Origin: Pseudomonas brassicacearum
GTDB taxonomy: Bacteria > Pseudomonadota > Gammaproteobacteria > Pseudomonadales > Pseudomonadaceae
DNA length: 64,000 nt
Direction: 5' to 3'
Assembly (NCBI RefSeq): GCF_003732265.1
Contig: NZ_MOBK01000006.1
Coordinates: 372,001-436,000 of the forward strand
Below, piece by piece: positions 36,476 through 46,092 of this stretch. How positions within the stretch are numbered: the first letter of the stretch is position 1; every line of letters starts with the position of its first letter. Below the pieces are notes generated by a model. That model saw nothing but the letters and a program-made list of their open reading frames with translations. It did not search any database and was not told the origin of the DNA. The translations under genes and the position numbers were made by a program.

Positions 36476-37900
36476 ATGTCGATACCACGCTTGAAGTCTT
36501 ACCTTTCCATTTTTGCCACCGTGCTGGTGCTCGGTCAGGCGGTCACTGCGCAAGCGGTTGAACTGCCTGATTTCACCCAGTTGGTCGAGCAGGCCTCGCC
36601 TGCCGTGGTGAATATCAGTACTACCCAGAAACTACCGGACCGCAAAGTGTCCGGGCAAATGCCCGACCTTGAAGGCCTGCCACCAGCGCTGCGCGAGTTC
36701 TTCGAGCGGGGCATGCCTCAACCGCGTTCGCCTCGTGGTGATCGCCAGCGTGAAGCCCAGTCCCTGGGTTCAGGTTTCATCATTTCGCCTGATGGCTACA
36801 TCCTGACCAACAACCACGTAATTGCCGATGCCGATGAAATCCTCGTGCGTCTTGCTGATCGCAGTGAGCTGAAAGCCAAACTGGTCGGCACTGATCCACG
36901 TTCCGACGTGGCGCTGCTGAAGATTGAAGGCAAGGACCTGCCGGTGCTTAAACTCGGCAAATCCCAGGACCTGAAAGCCGGTCAGTGGGTGGTTGCCATC
37001 GGTTCGCCGTTCGGTTTCGACCACACCGTGACCCAAGGCATCGTCAGCGCCATCGGGCGTAGCCTGCCGAACGAAAACTATGTGCCGTTTATCCAGACTG
37101 ACGTGCCAATCAACCCGGGTAACTCGGGTGGTCCGCTGTTCAACCTGAATGGCGAAGTGGTCGGGATCAACTCGCAGATCTACACCCGCTCCGGGGGCTT
37201 CATGGGCGTATCGTTCGCGATCCCTATCGATGTCGCCATGGACGTTTCCAATCAGCTCAAAGACGGCGGCAAGGTCAGCCGTGGCTGGTTGGGTGTGGTG
37301 ATTCAGGAAGTGAACAAGGACCTGGCCGAGTCGTTTGGTCTTGAGAAACCGGCCGGTGCGCTGGTCGCTCAGATCCAGGACGACGGTCCTGCTGCCAAGG
37401 GTGGTCTGCAAGTGGGCGACGTGATTCTGAGCATGAACGGTCAGCCGATCGTCATGTCGGCCGACTTGCCACACCTGGTAGGCGCACTGAAGGCGGGCGC
37501 CAAGGCTAATCTTGAAGTGATTCGCGAAGGTAAGCGCAAGAACGTCGAACTGACGGTCGGCGCGATTCCTGACGAAGGTAAAGAGCTGGATGCAATGCCT
37601 AAGTCTGGCGTTGAAATGAGCAGCAATCGTCTGGGTGTTTCCGTCGCCGAACTGTCCGATGAACAGAAGAAAACCTACGACCTCAAAGGTGGTGTGGTGA
37701 TCAAGGAAGTTCAGGACGGCCCAGCTTCGCTGATTGGCTTGCAACCAGGTGACATCATCACTCACCTGAACAACCAGGCCATCGGCTCCAGCAAGGAGTT
37801 TACCGAGATTGCCAAGGCGCTGCCGAAGAACCGTTCGGTCTCGATGCGGGTTCTGCGTTCGGGTCGTGCCAGCTTCATCACCTTCAAACTGGCTGAATAA
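36476..37900 (+). CDS. mucD: Periplasmic serine protease/chaperone MucD (DegP/HtrA family)
   Basis: A 474-residue protease with signal peptide (cleavage near ALA/TAQA, residue 27), trypsin-like domain with His114 (TNNHVIAD), Asp144 (RSDVALLKI), Ser217 (GNSGGPL), and two PDZ domains (about 290-370 and 395-470). It degrades misfolded periplasmic proteins and restrains AlgU. The start at 36476 has GGGAG upstream; a TTG-started extension is rejected. No mucC gene is present between mucB and mucD. Confidence 0.95.
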   Translation: MSIPRLKSYLSIFATVLVLGQAVTAQAVELPDFTQLVEQASPAVVNISTTQKLPDRKVSGQMPDLEGLPPALREFFERGMPQPRSPRGDRQREAQSLGSGFIISPDGYILTNNHVIADADEILVRLADRSELKAKLVGTDPRSDVALLKIEGKDLPVLKLGKSQDLKAGQWVVAIGSPFGFDHTVTQGIVSAIGRSLPNENYVPFIQTDVPINPGNSGGPLFNLNGEVVGINSQIYTRSGGFMGVSFAIPIDVAMDVSNQLKDGGKVSRGWLGVVIQEVNKDLAESFGLEKPAGALVAQIQDDGPAAKGGLQVGDVILSMNGQPIVMSADLPHLVGALKAGAKANLEVIREGKRKNVELTVGAIPDEGKELDAMPKSGVEMSSNRLGVSVAELSDEQKKTYDLKGGVVIKEVQDGPASLIGLQPGDIITHLNNQAIGSSKEFTEIAKALPKNRSVSMRVLRSGRASFITFKLAE

Positions 37901-37920
37901 ACCGGTTGTTGGCTGAATAA

Positions 37921-37949
37921 AAAACCGCCTCGAAAGAGGCGGTTTTTTT
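37921..37949 (+). terminator. Rho-independent terminator after mucD
   Basis: ACCGCCTC-GAAA-GAGGCGGT with an upstream A-run and downstream T7, so it can serve both mucD and the convergent protease gene. Confidence 0.92.
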
Positions 37950-37974
37950 GTGCGCGTAATTTACAACTGAGCCG

Positions 37975-39408
37975 TCAGCCCATCATGTCCTTGATCATGC
38001 GCTCCTGTTCCATCAGTTCACGCTGACGTGCATCGATACGCGAAGACAACGGGAAGTTACTGCCAGCCTTACGCTTGGCGAAATCCAGCTGCTGAATGGC
38101 CTGGCGATAATCGCCGACCAACGCAAAGTACTCTGCGCGAGCCTGATGCAGGCCGATGATGTTGCCCGACAGGCCGCGAGTCTCGGCCACCTGATACCAC
38201 ACGTCCGGATCGTCCGGTCGCGACTTGAGCAGGCCTTCCAGCGCCTTTTCAGCATCGGCGGTACGGTTCTGTTTCAGCAGCAAATCGACACGCACCTGAT
38301 TCAGCGGGTAGTTACCGGGGTATTGCGTGAGCAACCGGTCGACGCGTGATTGAGCATCCGGCAGGCGATTGTTGGTGATGTCCAGATCGACTTCTGCCAG
38401 GTTATAGATGATCTCGTTCGGCGACTTGGCCAGCAGCGGCTTGAGGTTTTCCCTAGCTTCATTCAACTGGCCGCCCTTGATTTGGGCGATAGCCAAGCCA
38501 TAACGCGCGACGTCGTTTTTCGGGTTTTCTTCAAGCAGGGCACGGAAGCGCTTGGCGCCCAAGCCTGGGGTTTCTTCGTAGAACAACTGGACGCGCGCGC
38601 GAATCAGCTGATAACGCAGGGTGTCTTCGATGCCGCCCTGCGGAGCCTGTTCGGCACGGTTGCGGGTGTCGGCGATCCGCGATTCAGTAACCGGGTGAGT
38701 CAGTAGGAATTCTGGCGGCTTGGCGTCGAAGCGGTACTGGCGCCCCAAGCGCTCGAACATGGAGGGCATTGAGCGTGGGTCGTAACCGGCTTTTTCCAGA
38801 TTGACGATGCCAATGCGGTCGGCTTCCTGCTCGTTCTGACGCGAGAAGCGTCGTTGTTCCTGAATAGCCGCCGCTTGCGTGCCCGCAATGGCCGCGATCC
38901 CGGCATCGCCGGCACCGGCCGCCGCAATCACGATCCCGGCCAGCAGGGCGGCCATCATCGGCACTTGCATGCGCTGCTGAGCTTCAATGCCGCGGGCAAA
39001 GTGGCGTTGGGACAAGTGAGCCAATTCGTGAGCCAGTACCGACGCGTATTCGCCCTCGGTCTGCGCATTGAGGAACAAGCCGCCGTTGACCCCGACAATC
39101 CCGCCCGGCGCCGCAAAGGCGTTGAGCTGTGGGCTGTTGATCAGGATGAACTCCAGGCGCCGGTCATTGACCTGGCTGGTTTCCACCAGTCGGTAAACGC
39201 TGGATTCGACGTAGTCCTTGAGCTGCGGATCGTTGAGCTGCGCAACCTGGCTGCGCAACAGCGCCAGCCAGGCACGGCCCAACTGGTATTCCTGTTGCGG
39301 CGAGACGATGGCAGAACTGGCGTCGCCGAGTGACGGCAAGTCGTCGGCAAAGCCCGGTGAGGCGAGCAGGCAAGCGAGCGTCAGCAGGGTAGGGCGCAAA
39401 AAAGTCAT
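37975..39408 (-). CDS. M48-family metalloprotease, BepA/YfgC-like
   Basis: A 477-residue periplasmic protease/chaperone. It has a signal peptide (MTFLRPTLLTLACLLASPGFA), the zinc motif HELAHLSQRH with ligands His127 and His131, and a TPR-rich C-terminal half (about 280-470). This is the architecture of BepA, which controls outer-membrane protein and LptD assembly. The start at 39408 is preceded by AAGG; the longer reading is not needed. Convergent with mucD, another envelope-quality protease. Confidence 0.88.
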   Translation of the reverse strand: MTFLRPTLLTLACLLASPGFADDLPSLGDASSAIVSPQQEYQLGRAWLALLRSQVAQLNDPQLKDYVESSVYRLVETSQVNDRRLEFILINSPQLNAFAAPGGIVGVNGGLFLNAQTEGEYASVLAHELAHLSQRHFARGIEAQQRMQVPMMAALLAGIVIAAAGAGDAGIAAIAGTQAAAIQEQRRFSRQNEQEADRIGIVNLEKAGYDPRSMPSMFERLGRQYRFDAKPPEFLLTHPVTESRIADTRNRAEQAPQGGIEDTLRYQLIRARVQLFYEETPGLGAKRFRALLEENPKNDVARYGLAIAQIKGGQLNEARENLKPLLAKSPNEIIYNLAEVDLDITNNRLPDAQSRVDRLLTQYPGNYPLNQVRVDLLLKQNRTADAEKALEGLLKSRPDDPDVWYQVAETRGLSGNIIGLHQARAEYFALVGDYRQAIQQLDFAKRKAGSNFPLSSRIDARQRELMEQERMIKDMMG

Positions 39409-39506
39409 GCACAAAGCCTTAGTCGACAAAGACCTTACTGTAGCCGGACACTGGGCTTGGGACCAGATATTCTAGGCAACTCAACCACCTGACCCGGAGT
39501 GAAACA

Positions 39507-39746
39507 ATGACCGACGCTTTAGCCCATGACGCCGAACTGGACGCCAGCGGCCTGAATTGTCCGTTGCCGTTGCTCAAGGCCAAGCTGGAGCTCAATCGCC
39601 TTGCCAGCGGTGCGGTGCTCAAGGTGATCGCCACGGATGCGGGTTCGCAGCGCGACTTCCGCACCTTTGCCCGATTGGCCGGTCATACGCTGCTTCGCGA
39701 AGAAGATGAGGCGGGTGTTTACCGCTACTGGTTGAAAAAAGCCTGA
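39507..39746 (+). CDS. TusA/SirA-family sulfur carrier protein
   Basis: A 79-residue protein with the family signature LDASGLNCPLPLLKAKL, the sulfur-carrying Cys at residue 18. CGGAG lies 8 bases upstream. It is 31 bases upstream of the AI-2E family permease and probably co-transcribed. Which of the several TusA paralogues it is cannot be told; the role would be transfer of persulfide sulfur. Confidence 0.85.
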   Translation: MTDALAHDAELDASGLNCPLPLLKAKLELNRLASGAVLKVIATDAGSQRDFRTFARLAGHTLLREEDEAGVYRYWLKKA

Positions 39747-39777
39747 AACCGGCTGCGTTCGTTTCTAAGGAATATTG

Positions 39778-40848
39778 ATGTTCAAGGTGTTACGCGACTG
39801 GATTCAGCGCTACTTTTCCGATGAAGAAGCCGTGGTGCTGGCGGTGCTGCTGGTGCTGGCATTCACCGCCGTGCTCACCTTGGGCGGCATGCTCGCGCCG
39901 GTACTGGCCGGGATGGTGCTGGCGTACCTCATGCAAGGCCTGGTGGCCACCCTCGAACGCCTGCGCATGCCCGGTGGCGTCGCCGTGGGGCTGGTCTTCG
40001 CGCTGTTCATGGGAGCGCTGCTGGTCTTCATGATTGTGTTGGTGCCGCTGCTGTGGCATCAGCTGATTACGCTGTTCAACGAGTTGCCGGGCATGCTCGC
40101 CAAGTGGCAGTCGCTGTTATTGCTGCTGCCCGAGCGATATCCGCATCTGGTGTCGGATGAGCAGGTATTGCAGGCCATCGAAGTGGCGCGGGGCGAGATC
40201 GGTAAATTCGGCCAGTGGGCGCTGACGTTCTCGTTGTCGAGTCTGCCGTTGCTGGTAAACATCATGATCTACCTGGTTCTGGTGCCGATCCTGGTGTTCT
40301 TCTTCCTCAAGGATCGGGAGATGATCGGCCAGTGGGTGCGCGGTTACCTGCCCCGCGAACGGGCGTTGATCACCCGCGTCGCTCACGAAATGAATCGACA
40401 GATCGCCAATTACATTCGCGGCAAGGTCATCGAGATCTTCATCTGTGGCGGCGTGACCTACATCGGATTCGTCGTGCTGGGACTCAACTACGCCGCGCTC
40501 CTGGCCTTGCTGGTGGGCGTGTCGGTGGTGGTGCCTTACGTCGGTGCAGTGGTGGTGACCGTGCCGGTGATGCTGATTGCGCTGTTCCAGTGGGGCTGGA
40601 GCGATCAGTTCATCTATTTGATGGCGGTCTACGGGATCATTCAGACGCTGGACGGCAACGTGCTGGTGCCGTTGCTGTTCTCGGAAGCGGTCAACCTGCA
40701 CCCGGTCGCAATCATTTGCGCGGTGCTGTTGTTTGGCGGGTTGTGGGGATTTTGGGGCGTGTTCTTTGCGATTCCGCTGGCGACACTGTTCAAGGCCGTG
40801 CTCGATGCGTGGCCGCGCAAGGAGCCGGAAGTCGCGCCGCTGCTTTAG
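39778..40848 (+). CDS. AI-2E family transporter (PerM/YdiK-like permease)
   Basis: A 356-residue membrane protein with about eight hydrophobic segments and the family motif GGVTYIGFVVLGLNYAALLALL followed by VVPYVGAVVVTVPVML. The ATG at 39778 is preceded by AAGGAA; a TTG codon directly before it gives the same frame. Members export diverse small molecules or Na+/H+; the substrate here is unknown. The product pairs genomically with the TusA-like gene. Confidence 0.85.
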   Translation: MFKVLRDWIQRYFSDEEAVVLAVLLVLAFTAVLTLGGMLAPVLAGMVLAYLMQGLVATLERLRMPGGVAVGLVFALFMGALLVFMIVLVPLLWHQLITLFNELPGMLAKWQSLLLLLPERYPHLVSDEQVLQAIEVARGEIGKFGQWALTFSLSSLPLLVNIMIYLVLVPILVFFFLKDREMIGQWVRGYLPRERALITRVAHEMNRQIANYIRGKVIEIFICGGVTYIGFVVLGLNYAALLALLVGVSVVVPYVGAVVVTVPVMLIALFQWGWSDQFIYLMAVYGIIQTLDGNVLVPLLFSEAVNLHPVAIICAVLLFGGLWGFWGVFFAIPLATLFKAVLDAWPRKEPEVAPLL

Positions 40849-40870
40849 TTCTTCAGTGAGGCTGATGGCC

Positions 40871-40957
40871 TCTTCGCGAGCAGGCTCGCTCCTACATTAG
40901 ATCGCGTCAGTCAAAACAATTCGGTCAACTGTAGGAGTGAGCCTGCTCGCGATAGCG
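40871..40957. repeat. REP doublet (reverse then forward)
   Basis: Reverse core at about 40874-40895 and forward core GTAGGAGTGAGCCTGCTCGC at 40931-40950. The forward copy has GTAGGAGTGAG, the same variant as the REP inside the carboxylase gene. It lies between convergent genes. Confidence 0.88.
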
Positions 40958-40978
40958 TCGGAACAGGCACCAAAAAAA

Positions 40979-41452
40979 TCAGGCCTTGTTCAACGCCTGT
41001 GCAGCCGCCAACACCGCATCCACATGCCCCGGCACCTTCACACCGCGCCATTCCTGACGCAGCACACCGTTCTTGTCGATCAGGAACGTGCTGCGATCAA
41101 CGCCCATGTATTCCTTGCCATACAGCTTCTTCAGCTTGATCACATCAAACTGCTGGCAAAGCGCTTCTTCCTTGTCGCTGATCAGCTCGAAGGTGAACGC
41201 CTGCTTGGCCTTGAAGTTTTCGTGGGACTTGAGGCTGTCACGGGACACACCGAACACTTCGGTGTTAGCCGCTTTAAACGCCTCAAGCTGATCGCGAAAG
41301 CCCTGACCTTGAGTGGTGCAACCCGGCGTGCTGTCCTTCGGATAGAAGTAGATCACCACTTGCTTGCCTTTAAGGCCCGCGAGGCTGACGGTCTGTCCAT
41401 TGGTGGCGGGTGCTTCGAAGTCGGCAACCGGTTGGTCGATGGCAACGGCCAT
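40979..41452 (-). CDS. bcp: Peroxiredoxin Bcp
   Basis: A 157-residue thiol peroxidase. The peroxidatic Cys45 is in PKDSTPGCTTQGQGFRD; the second Cys found at position 50 in E. coli Bcp is replaced by Gln/Gly here, so this is the 1-Cys or alternative-resolving type. AAGGAAG precedes the ATG. It follows gcvR on the same strand after 10 bases, the usual Pseudomonas arrangement. Confidence 0.93.
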   Translation of the reverse strand: MAVAIDQPVADFEAPATNGQTVSLAGLKGKQVVIYFYPKDSTPGCTTQGQGFRDQLEAFKAANTEVFGVSRDSLKSHENFKAKQAFTFELISDKEEALCQQFDVIKLKKLYGKEYMGVDRSTFLIDKNGVLRQEWRGVKVPGHVDAVLAAAQALNKA

Positions 41453-41462
41453 GAAAGCTTCC

Positions 41463-42023
41463 TTACATTGGGTTTTGTGGGCGCCACGGTTCGATCAGGG
41501 CGTCCAGATTCAACGCGTCGGCGAAATCCAGGAACTGATCGCGCAGCCAGCTGATCTGCACGCCAGCCGGCAAGGTCACGGTGAACGTGGCATTGAGCAT
41601 GGTGCCGCCGGTTTGCGGCGCCTGATACGTGTCACAGGTCAGGTTTTCCAGCTCGACGTTGTGATCCATGAAGAACTGGCACAGCTCATTGATAATGTCC
41701 GAGCGGTAGGCCGAGCTGACATAAGCCACGTAAGGCAGCGCCTGCGGACGGTTCTCCAGGGCCGCGCTGCGCACCACATTGACGGTGAACGCATGCTTTT
41801 TGGAGAGGCTCGGCAAGCTGCCTTCCAGACGCGCCAGGGCGTCCCAGCTACCGGAAATCTCGAGGATCAACGCACTGCACTCGCCATGACGGGTCAGGCG
41901 GGAAGTGACCACGGCGCAGCGATTTTCATGGCTGGCGCGGCACAGGACGTTAGTCAGCTCCATGGGGTTGGCGCCGAGGGCACTGATGACAAGGAATTGT
42001 TCGCGAACTGTGGGGGTGGACAT
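41463..42023 (-). CDS. gcvR: Glycine cleavage system transcriptional repressor GcvR (ACT domains)
   Basis: A 186-residue protein of two ACT domains (about 10-85 and 95-175), starting REQFLVISALGANPMELTNVL, the GcvR type. In E. coli GcvR binds GcvA and senses glycine; in Pseudomonas the gene sits by tradition next to dapA and bcp, where its target is less studied. AGGAA lies 7 bases before the ATG. Confidence 0.88.
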   Translation of the reverse strand: MSTPTVREQFLVISALGANPMELTNVLCRASHENRCAVVTSRLTRHGECSALILEISGSWDALARLEGSLPSLSKKHAFTVNVVRSAALENRPQALPYVAYVSSAYRSDIINELCQFFMDHNVELENLTCDTYQAPQTGGTMLNATFTVTLPAGVQISWLRDQFLDFADALNLDALIEPWRPQNPM

Positions 42024-42349
42024 GCAGCATTCCTAAAGCGATGAGCGGTCGGTACGTCTATGGGCTTTTTTCCGGGAACGAGCCTGCGGATGCGAATTCA
42101 GAAAACCCGAGCTACAAGTTGCAACGTGCTCCAGTGAGGCCGGAGCGAGGGGTGGCAACGCTGGATCGGGGCTTGTGATGCCGTAAATGGAGGCTGGAAC
42201 CTGGCGTACGAGCTTATCAGTACCGATCAAAGTCTGAAGGGTAGCGAAAAGCAACGCCAAGGGGAATGGCGGCAGCGCAGTACTTTGCTTGTGCAAGCAT
42301 CTTGGCGCCAGTACCATTACCGCTCTCTTTTTCCGGCAGGAGCGGTTTC
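42024..42349. other. Divergent promoter region gcvR/dapA
   Basis: This 326-base gap should hold promoters for both genes. I see a short palindrome GCTTGTGCAAGC at 42289 and no ORF or REP element. Confidence 0.5.
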
Positions 42350-43228
42350 ATGATTGCGGGCAGTATGGTGGCACTGGTCACACCCATGGATGCACAAGGG
42401 CGTCTTGACTGGGACAGCCTCAGCAAACTCGTGGACTTCCACCTTGAAAACGGCACCCATGCCATTGTCGCGGTCGGTACTACCGGCGAGTCGGCAACCC
42501 TCGACGTAGACGAGCACATCGCGGTCATCAAGGCCGTGGTCAAGCAGGTCAATGGCCGTATTCCGGTGATCGCCGGTACCGGCGCCAATTCGACTCGCGA
42601 AGCCGTCGAACTGACCCGCAACGCCAAAGCGGCCGGCGCCGATGCCTGCCTGCTGGTCGTTCCGTACTACAACAAGCCGACTCAGGAAGGCTTGTACCAG
42701 CACTTCAAGCACATCGCTGAAGCGGTCGACATTCCACAGATCCTCTACAACGTTCCTGGCCGCACCTCCTGCGACATGCAGGCCGAGACCGTGATTCGCC
42801 TGTCCACCGTGCCGAACATCATCGGTATCAAGGAAGCCACCGGCGACCTGAAGCGTGCCAAGGCAATCCTTGATGGCGTGAGCAAGGACTTCATCGTGCT
42901 GTCCGGCGATGATCCGACCGCTGTCGAGCTGATCCTGCTTGGCGGCAAGGGCAACATCTCCGTCACCGCCAACGTCGCCCCGCGCGAAATGGCCGACCTG
43001 TGCGAGGCCGCGCTCAAGGGCGACGCCGAGACTGCACGGGCCATCAACGAAAAATTGATGCCGCTGCACAAGGACCTGTTCATCGAAGCCAACCCGATTC
43101 CGGTGAAGTGGGCTTTGGTCGAAATGGGCCTGATGCACGAAGGCATTCGCCTGCCGCTGACCTGGCTGAGCACACCTTGTCATGAAACGCTTCGCACGGC
43201 CCTGCGCCAGTGCAGCGTCCTGGTTTAA
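42350..43228 (+). CDS. dapA: 4-hydroxy-tetrahydrodipicolinate synthase DapA
   Basis: A 292-residue aldolase of lysine and diaminopimelate synthesis that condenses pyruvate with aspartate semialdehyde. The Schiff-base Lys161 (IIGIKEATG), Tyr133 and Arg138 (LYNVPGRTS) and the GTTGESAT motif are all present. CAGGAG lies before the ATG at 42350. It is followed 17 bases later by bamC. Confidence 0.97.
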   Translation: MIAGSMVALVTPMDAQGRLDWDSLSKLVDFHLENGTHAIVAVGTTGESATLDVDEHIAVIKAVVKQVNGRIPVIAGTGANSTREAVELTRNAKAAGADACLLVVPYYNKPTQEGLYQHFKHIAEAVDIPQILYNVPGRTSCDMQAETVIRLSTVPNIIGIKEATGDLKRAKAILDGVSKDFIVLSGDDPTAVELILLGGKGNISVTANVAPREMADLCEAALKGDAETARAINEKLMPLHKDLFIEANPIPVKWALVEMGLMHEGIRLPLTWLSTPCHETLRTALRQCSVLV

Positions 43229-43245
43229 TTGAGGAAGTACAACGC

Positions 43246-44361
43246 ATGAAGCGAATGGCCGGACTTTCCGCACTTGCCTTGATTATCTCCAGCACCAGTG
43301 GCTGTGGATGGGTCTGGGGCCCGGAAGGTTATTTCCGTGACCGTGGTAGCGACTACCTGGAAGCGCAACAGACAGCACCCATGCAATTGCCACCGGATGT
43401 CACCACCGCCAAACGTCTGGATCCGCTGCTGCCGATCCCGCGTAACGTGGCCGATGACACCGCCAAGGGCGAATACATCGTTCCTCGTCCGCAGCCGTTG
43501 TCGGCGTCGGCCGATGCCAGTGCCTACACCCTGCAGAAAGTCGGCGATTCGCGTTCGATCCTGGCGCAGAACCCTCCGGCCGAAGCCTGGCCAGTGGCTG
43601 TGCAGTTCTTCCAGGACAACGGTTTCCGTCTGGATGAACAAAAGCCGCAAACCGGCGAGTTCACCACCACCTGGCAGCATTCCGACGAACTGTCTGCAGC
43701 GATGGCCAAGCGCCTGAGCGCAGCCGGTGTCGCCACCGACAGCGAAACCCGCGTGCGAGTGCGGATCGAGCCAGGCGTGCAGCGCAACACCAGTGAAATC
43801 TATGTGGTCAGCGCCGAGCGTCCTGCCGGCAGCACCGCCGATGTGGACTTCACCAACCGTTCGGTCAACACCGGCCTGGACGCAGCACTGGTCGACGACA
43901 TGCTCGCGAGCATGAGCCGCATTTCGGAGAAGGGCGGTTCGGTCTCCATGCTGGCTTCGCGTGATTTCGATACGCCAAGTCGTATCAGCCTGAGCGAAGA
44001 CGGCAGCGGCAACCCGGTGCTGAACGTCGGCAACGACCTGGACCGTGCCTGGTCGAGTGTCGGTCGTGCGCTGGAGCAAGGCGAATGGCGCGTTGAAGAC
44101 ATCAACCGCAGCCTGGGCCTGTACTACATCAACCTGTCTGAAAAAGCCGAGAAGAAAGACGAGAAGCCTGGCTTCTTCAGTAGCCTGTTCGGCAGCGCGC
44201 CGAGCAAGGAAGAAGTTGAAGCCCGTGCCGAGCGTTATCAGGTTCGCCTGAGCAAGGTCGGTGAAAACGTCCAGGTGACCGTCGAGAAAAACATCAACAC
44301 CGTGGCGCCAGCAGACGTGGCGCGTAAAGTGTTGAGTGAGATTCAGGACAAACTGGGCTGA
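43246..44361 (+). CDS. bamC: Outer membrane protein assembly lipoprotein BamC (NlpB)
   Basis: A 371-residue lipoprotein with lipobox STSGC at residue 20, an unstructured N-terminal stretch (DYLEAQQTAPMQLPPDV) that binds BamD, and two helix-grip domains. GAGGAAG precedes the ATG at 43246. dapA-bamC linkage is conserved in gamma-proteobacteria. Confidence 0.94.
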   Translation: MKRMAGLSALALIISSTSGCGWVWGPEGYFRDRGSDYLEAQQTAPMQLPPDVTTAKRLDPLLPIPRNVADDTAKGEYIVPRPQPLSASADASAYTLQKVGDSRSILAQNPPAEAWPVAVQFFQDNGFRLDEQKPQTGEFTTTWQHSDELSAAMAKRLSAAGVATDSETRVRVRIEPGVQRNTSEIYVVSAERPAGSTADVDFTNRSVNTGLDAALVDDMLASMSRISEKGGSVSMLASRDFDTPSRISLSEDGSGNPVLNVGNDLDRAWSSVGRALEQGEWRVEDINRSLGLYYINLSEKAEKKDEKPGFFSSLFGSAPSKEEVEARAERYQVRLSKVGENVQVTVEKNINTVAPADVARKVLSEIQDKLG

Positions 44362-44365
44362 TCAC

Positions 44366-45124
44366 ATGCGTTTTGCCGTTCTCGGCAGCGGTAGCCAAGG
44401 GAACGGCACGCTGGTAGCCAGCGATGACACGTACGTGCTGGTGGATTGTGGTTTCTCCCTGCGGGAAACCGAAAAACGCCTGCTGCGCCTGGGTGTGAAC
44501 CCTGCGCAGTTGAGCGCGATACTCGTGACCCACGAACATGCCGACCACGTGCATGGCGTGGGTTTGCTGTCTCGGCGCTACAATCTGCCTGTCTACCTCA
44601 GTCGCGGGACCCTGCGCGGGATGCGCAAACCGATTGAACCGGCTGGCCTTCTGGCTGGCGGCGAGCAACTGCAGATCGGCGCTCTGAGCATCGGCGTCAT
44701 TGCGGTGGCCCACGATGCACAGGAGCCGACGCAATACGTCTTCAGCGACGGAGAGCGGCGCTTCGGCCTGCTGACCGACCTGGGCTCGTATTGCAACACG
44801 GTGCTGGACGGCTATCGGGACCTCGATGCGTTGATGATCGAGTCCAACCATTGCCGTGACATGCTGGCTCGAGGTCACTACCCGTACTTTCTCAAGCAGC
44901 GGGTGGGCGGTGAACTGGGACATTTGAACAACCACCAGGCGGCATTCCTGGTGTCTGAGTTGGGCTGGCAAGGCCTGCAACATCTGGTCCTGGCCCATCT
45001 GAGCAGCAAGAACAACCTGCCGCAGCTGGCCCGGCAATGTTTTGTCGACACCCTCGGGTGCGACCCCGACTGGCTGCAACTGGCCGATCAAGATTCAGGG
45101 CTCGACTGGCGACACATCGCCTAG
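44366..45124 (+). CDS. MBL-fold metallo-hydrolase (WalJ/YycJ-like)
   Basis: A 252-residue metallo-beta-lactamase-fold protein. It begins MRFAVLGSGSQGNGTLV and has the metal-binding motif THEHADHVHG near residue 53 and later H/D ligands (LGHLNN). The family resembles YycJ/WalJ, thought to act on DNA 5' ends in repair. It starts 4 bases after bamC and is followed by purC, the usual order in Pseudomonas. Confidence 0.86.
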   Translation: MRFAVLGSGSQGNGTLVASDDTYVLVDCGFSLRETEKRLLRLGVNPAQLSAILVTHEHADHVHGVGLLSRRYNLPVYLSRGTLRGMRKPIEPAGLLAGGEQLQIGALSIGVIAVAHDAQEPTQYVFSDGERRFGLLTDLGSYCNTVLDGYRDLDALMIESNHCRDMLARGHYPYFLKQRVGGELGHLNNHQAAFLVSELGWQGLQHLVLAHLSSKNNLPQLARQCFVDTLGCDPDWLQLADQDSGLDWRHIA

Positions 45125-45152
45125 CCCACCTACTTAGCAAGCGGAGCCCATC

Positions 45153-45866
45153 ATGGAAAAACGTGAAGAACTCTACCGCGGCAAAGCCAAATCGGTTTAC
45201 AAGACCGACGACGCTAACCGCTTGATCCTGCTGTTTCGCAACGACACCTCGGCGTTCGACGGCAAGCGCATCGAGCAGCTCGACCGCAAAGGCATGGTGA
45301 ACAACAAGTTCAACGCCTTCATCATGCAGAAACTCGAAGCCGCCGGCGTGCCGACCCAATTCGATAAGCTGCTGGGCGACAACGAATGCCTGGTGAAAAA
45401 ACTCGACATGATCCCGGTCGAGTGCGTCGTGCGTAACTACGCCGCTGGCAGCCTGGTCAAGCGTCTGGGCGTCGAAGAAGGCCTGAAGCTCAACCCTTAC
45501 ACCTTCGAACTGTTCCTGAAGGACGACGCCAAGGGCGACCCGTTCATCAACGAATCCCACGTCGTGGCGTTCGGTTGGGGCACCGCCGAGCAACTGGTTC
45601 GCATGAAAGAACTGTCGCTCAAGGTCAACGAAGTCCTGAGCAAACTGTTCGACGACGCCGGCCTGCTGCTGGTCGACTTCAAACTCGAATTCGGCGTATT
45701 CCACGACGGCTCCATCGTCCTGGGCGACGAATTCAGCCCGGACGGCTGCCGCCTGTGGGACAAGGCCACCGGCAAGAAAATGGACAAGGACCGCTTCCGC
45801 CAGGGCCTCGGTGACGTCATCGAAGCCTACGAAGAAGTCGCCAATCGTCTGGGCGTACCGCTTTAA
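45153..45866 (+). CDS. purC: Phosphoribosylaminoimidazole-succinocarboxamide synthase PurC
   Basis: A 237-residue SAICAR synthetase of purine biosynthesis. Family motifs include YRGKAKSVY (8-16), [14 protein letters not shown] (about 90-103) and DFKLEFG followed by [13 protein letters not shown]. Length is normal and CGGAG precedes the ATG. It ends the dapA-bamC-MBL-purC cluster just before tRNA-Ser. Confidence 0.97.
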   Translation: MEKREELYRGKAKSVYKTDDANRLILLFRNDTSAFDGKRIEQLDRKGMVNNKFNAFIMQKLEAAGVPTQFDKLLGDNECLVKKLDMIPVECVVRNYAAGSLVKRLGVEEGLKLNPYTFELFLKDDAKGDPFINESHVVAFGWGTAEQLVRMKELSLKVNEVLSKLFDDAGLLLVDFKLEFGVFHDGSIVLGDEFSPDGCRLWDKATGKKMDKDRFRQGLGDVIEAYEEVANRLGVPL

Positions 45867-45950
45867 TCGACGCAAGCATCTGATAGCACAGAATTATTTT
45901 GCTTAGGGGGGTTCGCTTCCTGCGAAAGTGTTGTTATGATGCGCGCCGTT

Positions 45951-46040
45951 GGAGAGATGCCAGAGTGGCCGAATGGGACGGATTCGAAATCCGTTGTACC
46001 TTCACCGGTACCTAGGGTTCGAATCCCTATCTCTCCGCCA
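45951..46040 (+). tRNA. tRNA-Ser, anticodon CGA
   Basis: Ninety bases from GGAGAGATGC to CTCTCCGCCA, with a 7-bp acceptor stem, anticodon loop TTCGAAA (CGA at 45985-45987), the long variable arm expected for serine, T arm GGTTCGAATCC and an encoded CCA. TATGAT upstream is a plausible -10. It is the likely integration site of the following island. Confidence 0.97.
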
Positions 46041-46056
46041 TTATTGAATAAGACTA

Positions 46057-46092
46057 AGCCCTCGTAATCGTTGACGATTACGAGGGCTTTTT
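46057..46092 (+). terminator. Terminator downstream of tRNA-Ser
   Basis: A 14-bp perfect stem (AGCCCTCGTAATCG / CGATTACGAGGGCT) with loop TTGA and T5. The last codons of the integrase remnant run into it from the other strand. Confidence 0.92.
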
